In this document: one piece after another, positions 62,423 through 64,000 of the stretch
Layout: each line of letters starts with the position of its first letter
Numbering within the stretch: position 1 is the stretch's first letter
DNA from: Actinomycetes bacterium
Lineage (GTDB): Bacteria > Actinomycetota > Acidimicrobiia > Acidimicrobiales > Acidimicrobilacustridaceae
NCBI GenBank assembly: GCA_029782145.1
Contig: JAKOVH010000016.1
Coordinates: 62,001 to 126,000, forward strand
Direction: 5' to 3'
Length of the DNA stretch: 64,000 bases
Notes under the pieces: model-generated
Told to the model about the DNA's origin: nothing
The model's input: only the letters and a program-made list of their open reading frames with translations
The model's database searches: none
Made by a program: the position numbers and the translations under genes

Positions 62423-63343
62423 ATGGCCATCGGGGGGCAGCGGATCTACCACGTGAACACCAACTGCGCCGACCTCGGTCGGTCGCTCCCGTTCTACGAG
62501 GCGCTCGGGCTGCGGAGGGTCGTGCGCACCGTGCCGAGCCGGCCCCAGCCCGGCGACGCCTTCGGCCTCGAGCAGGTGGCGTGGGACGCGTGGATGCTGC
62601 AGTCCGACGACGGCCTCGACGGGCTCGCGCTCGACCTGCTGCAGTGGACGGTCCCGGCGCCCACCGGTGCGCCGCCGCCCACCGTGGCGGTGCCTGGGCT
62701 CAACCGGCTCTGCCTCACCACGCCCACCCTCGACGGCACGGTGGAGGCGGCGCTGGCGTCCGGGGGTTCGCTGCTCGGCGGCCCGGTGGACGCCCACGCG
62801 GGCGGCGGGCCCCGCACCGCCATCGTGCGCGACCCCGACGGCACACCGGTGCAGCTGCTCGAGGGCTCCTCGACGTCGATCGCCCAGGTCGTCGTGAACT
62901 GCACCGACCTCGATCGTTCGCTGGCGTACTACCGCGACGTGATGAGCCTGCAGCTCGCCGGCGAGCCGCGCACCGTCGACCAGCCGGGCGTGCTGCACGG
63001 GCTCGACCACGACGCCACCGTGAAGGTCGCCCGGCTGGCCGATCCCGGTTCGGCCTTCGCGGTCGCCCTCGTCGAGTGGCTGCACCCGGCGGTCGACCGC
63101 ACCTCGGCCCGGGTGCGCGCCGCCAACGAGCTTGGCCTGTTCCGCATGGCGTGGAGCACCGACGACTGCGCCCGCGACGAGGCCGTGGTGCGCGCCGCCG
63201 GGTCGGTGCCCTTCGCCCCGACCGCCACCCTGTCCGTCGGCGACGACCTGCCCCTGCTGCTGGTGCTGTTCTGGCCCGGCCCCGACGGCGAGTGCCTCGA
63301 GCTCATCCAGACCACCGATCGCACGGGGGTGCTCCCGGCATGA
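62423..63343 (+). CDS. Two-domain VOC (extradiol dioxygenase-like) protein
   Basis: A 306-aa protein with two VOC halves: IYHVNTNCADLGRSLPFYEA at the start and VVNCTDLDRSLAYYRDVMSL from residue 155. Ends with GPDGECLELIQTTDR. The expected iron ligands His-His-Glu are only partly visible. Related proteins act in aromatic or steroid catabolism. ATGA overlap with the amidase. Confidence 0.8.
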   Translation: MAIGGQRIYHVNTNCADLGRSLPFYEALGLRRVVRTVPSRPQPGDAFGLEQVAWDAWMLQSDDGLDGLALDLLQWTVPAPTGAPPPTVAVPGLNRLCLTTPTLDGTVEAALASGGSLLGGPVDAHAGGGPRTAIVRDPDGTPVQLLEGSSTSIAQVVVNCTDLDRSLAYYRDVMSLQLAGEPRTVDQPGVLHGLDHDATVKVARLADPGSAFAVALVEWLHPAVDRTSARVRAANELGLFRMAWSTDDCARDEAVVRAAGSVPFAPTATLSVGDDLPLLLVLFWPGPDGECLELIQTTDRTGVLPA

Positions 63344-64000
63344 CCATCGACGACGCCATCCTCCGCCTCGACGCGCTCGCCCAGGCCGCGCTGGTGGCCT
63401 CCGGCGACGTGTCGCCGGCCGAGCTGGTGGAGCTCGCCATCGCCCGCATCGAGCGCCTCGACCCGCAGCTCGGCGTGCTGGTCAGCGAGCGCTTCGAGCG
63501 GGCCCGGGCCGAAGCCGCCGGCCCGTTGCCCGACGGGCCGTTCCGAGGCGTCCCGTTCCTGTTGAAAGACGCGGTGCAGCACTCCGAGGGCGACCGCTAC
63601 CAGCACGGCACGGCGCTGCTGCGCGACCACCCCTGGGTGTCCCAGGCCGACACCGGCCTGGCCCGCCGCTACCGCCTCGCCGGGTTCGTGCAGCTCGGGC
63701 GCACCAAGGTGCCGGAGCTCACCATGTCGCCCACCACCGAGCCCCTGGCCTTCGGGCCGGCCCGCAACCCGTGGGACCTCACCCGCTCCCCGGGCGGCTC
63801 CAGCGGCGGGTCGGCCGCCGCGGTGGCGGCGGGGCTGGTGCCGGTCGCCCACGCCAACGACATGGGCGGCTCGATCCGCATCCCCGCCTCGTGCTGCGGG
63901 CTGGTGGGGCTCAAGCCCAGCCGGGCCCGCACCACCCTGGCGCCGCTGTGGGGCCAGTTCTGGGGGCCGCTCACCCACGAGCACGTCGTGACCCGCACCG
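63340..64000 (+). CDS. Amidase signature-family enzyme, 5' part
   Basis: The frame begins at ATG 63340, overlapping the previous stop (ATGA), and runs off the end of the window; 220 residues are present. The Ser-Ser-Lys site is visible: Lys in [12 protein letters not shown], the GGSSGGS box, and the nucleophile in [11 protein letters not shown]. It should hydrolyse an amide; substrate unknown. Coupling to the VOC protein suggests a shared pathway. Confidence 0.88.
   Translation, partial: MTIDDAILRLDALAQAALVASGDVSPAELVELAIARIERLDPQLGVLVSERFERARAEAAGPLPDGPFRGVPFLLKDAVQHSEGDRYQHGTALLRDHPWVSQADTGLARRYRLAGFVQLGRTKVPELTMSPTTEPLAFGPARNPWDLTRSPGGSSGGSAAAVAAGLVPVAHANDMGGSIRIPASCCGLVGLKPSRARTTLAPLWGQFWGPLTHEHVVTRT

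Overview
The window is about 64 kb of very GC-rich DNA with dense coding on both strands, frequent GTG starts, many 4-base ATGA/GTGA gene overlaps and strong third-position G/C bias. The gene content includes a luciferase-like monooxygenase, a deazaflavin (F420)-type nitroreductase, a KshA-like Rieske oxygenase, a Baeyer-Villiger monooxygenase, several SDRs, sulfotransferases, a SARP-type regulator, an MmpL transporter and kdpFABC-kdpDE. This points to a chromosome of an actinomycetote. The mix resembles environmental Acidimicrobiia, but that placement is inference. I saw no rRNA, tRNA, phage module or CRISPR array.

Layout. 1-4985: an LLM oxidoreductase tail, then a leftward operon (alcohol dehydrogenase, SDR, sulfotransferase, alkylsulfatase-like MBL enzyme). 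5085-9300: an accessory island with a short secreted RHS toxin with its own promoter, a small acidic putative immunity gene, an intact IS3-family element (perfect ends, 3-bp target duplication), a frameshifted cassette gene, a Cys-pair protein and an IS1380-type transposase remnant. 9449-19451: catabolic genes (SDR, amidohydrolase, Rieske oxygenase, sulfotransferase/SDR, DUF1214-like protein, VOC protein) around a DUF559/AbiEi-like gene that is bracketed by two identical 52-bp palindromes.

19616-32468: signalling and potassium. A DUF4118-PAS-GAF-SpoIIE phosphatase, a PAP2 phosphatase coupled to a membrane kinase-like protein, then the leftward kdp operon (a 53-aa membrane protein, kdpF, kdpA, kdpB, kdpC) divergent from a GAF protein, kdpD and kdpE. 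32560-38149: a UBP zinc finger, a winged-helix regulator, and a dabB-dabA inorganic carbon/proton operon. That operon ends in an overlapping gene that looks like HicA and HicB folds joined in one chain, and it starts from an apparently leaderless promoter over an AT-rich palindrome. 38235-45964: hydrolase, SRPBCC/TetR pair with an evident operator, Baeyer-Villiger monooxygenase, YihY protein, PPK2 and acyl-CoA ligase.

46069-64000: MmpL transporter, hemerythrin protein and SARP-ATPase regulator in one leftward group, then peroxiredoxin, Nudix, MFS, F420 reductase-like protein, oxidoreductases, esterases, a two-domain VOC protein and a truncated amidase. Four intergenic hairpins sharing the arm TTCTGGTGGAG(A/G)TCT are spread over 48 kb and appear to be a REP-like family. 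The least conventional parts are the RHS/immunity island, the hairpin family with its bracketed gene, and the HicA/HicB-like fusion inside the dab operon.
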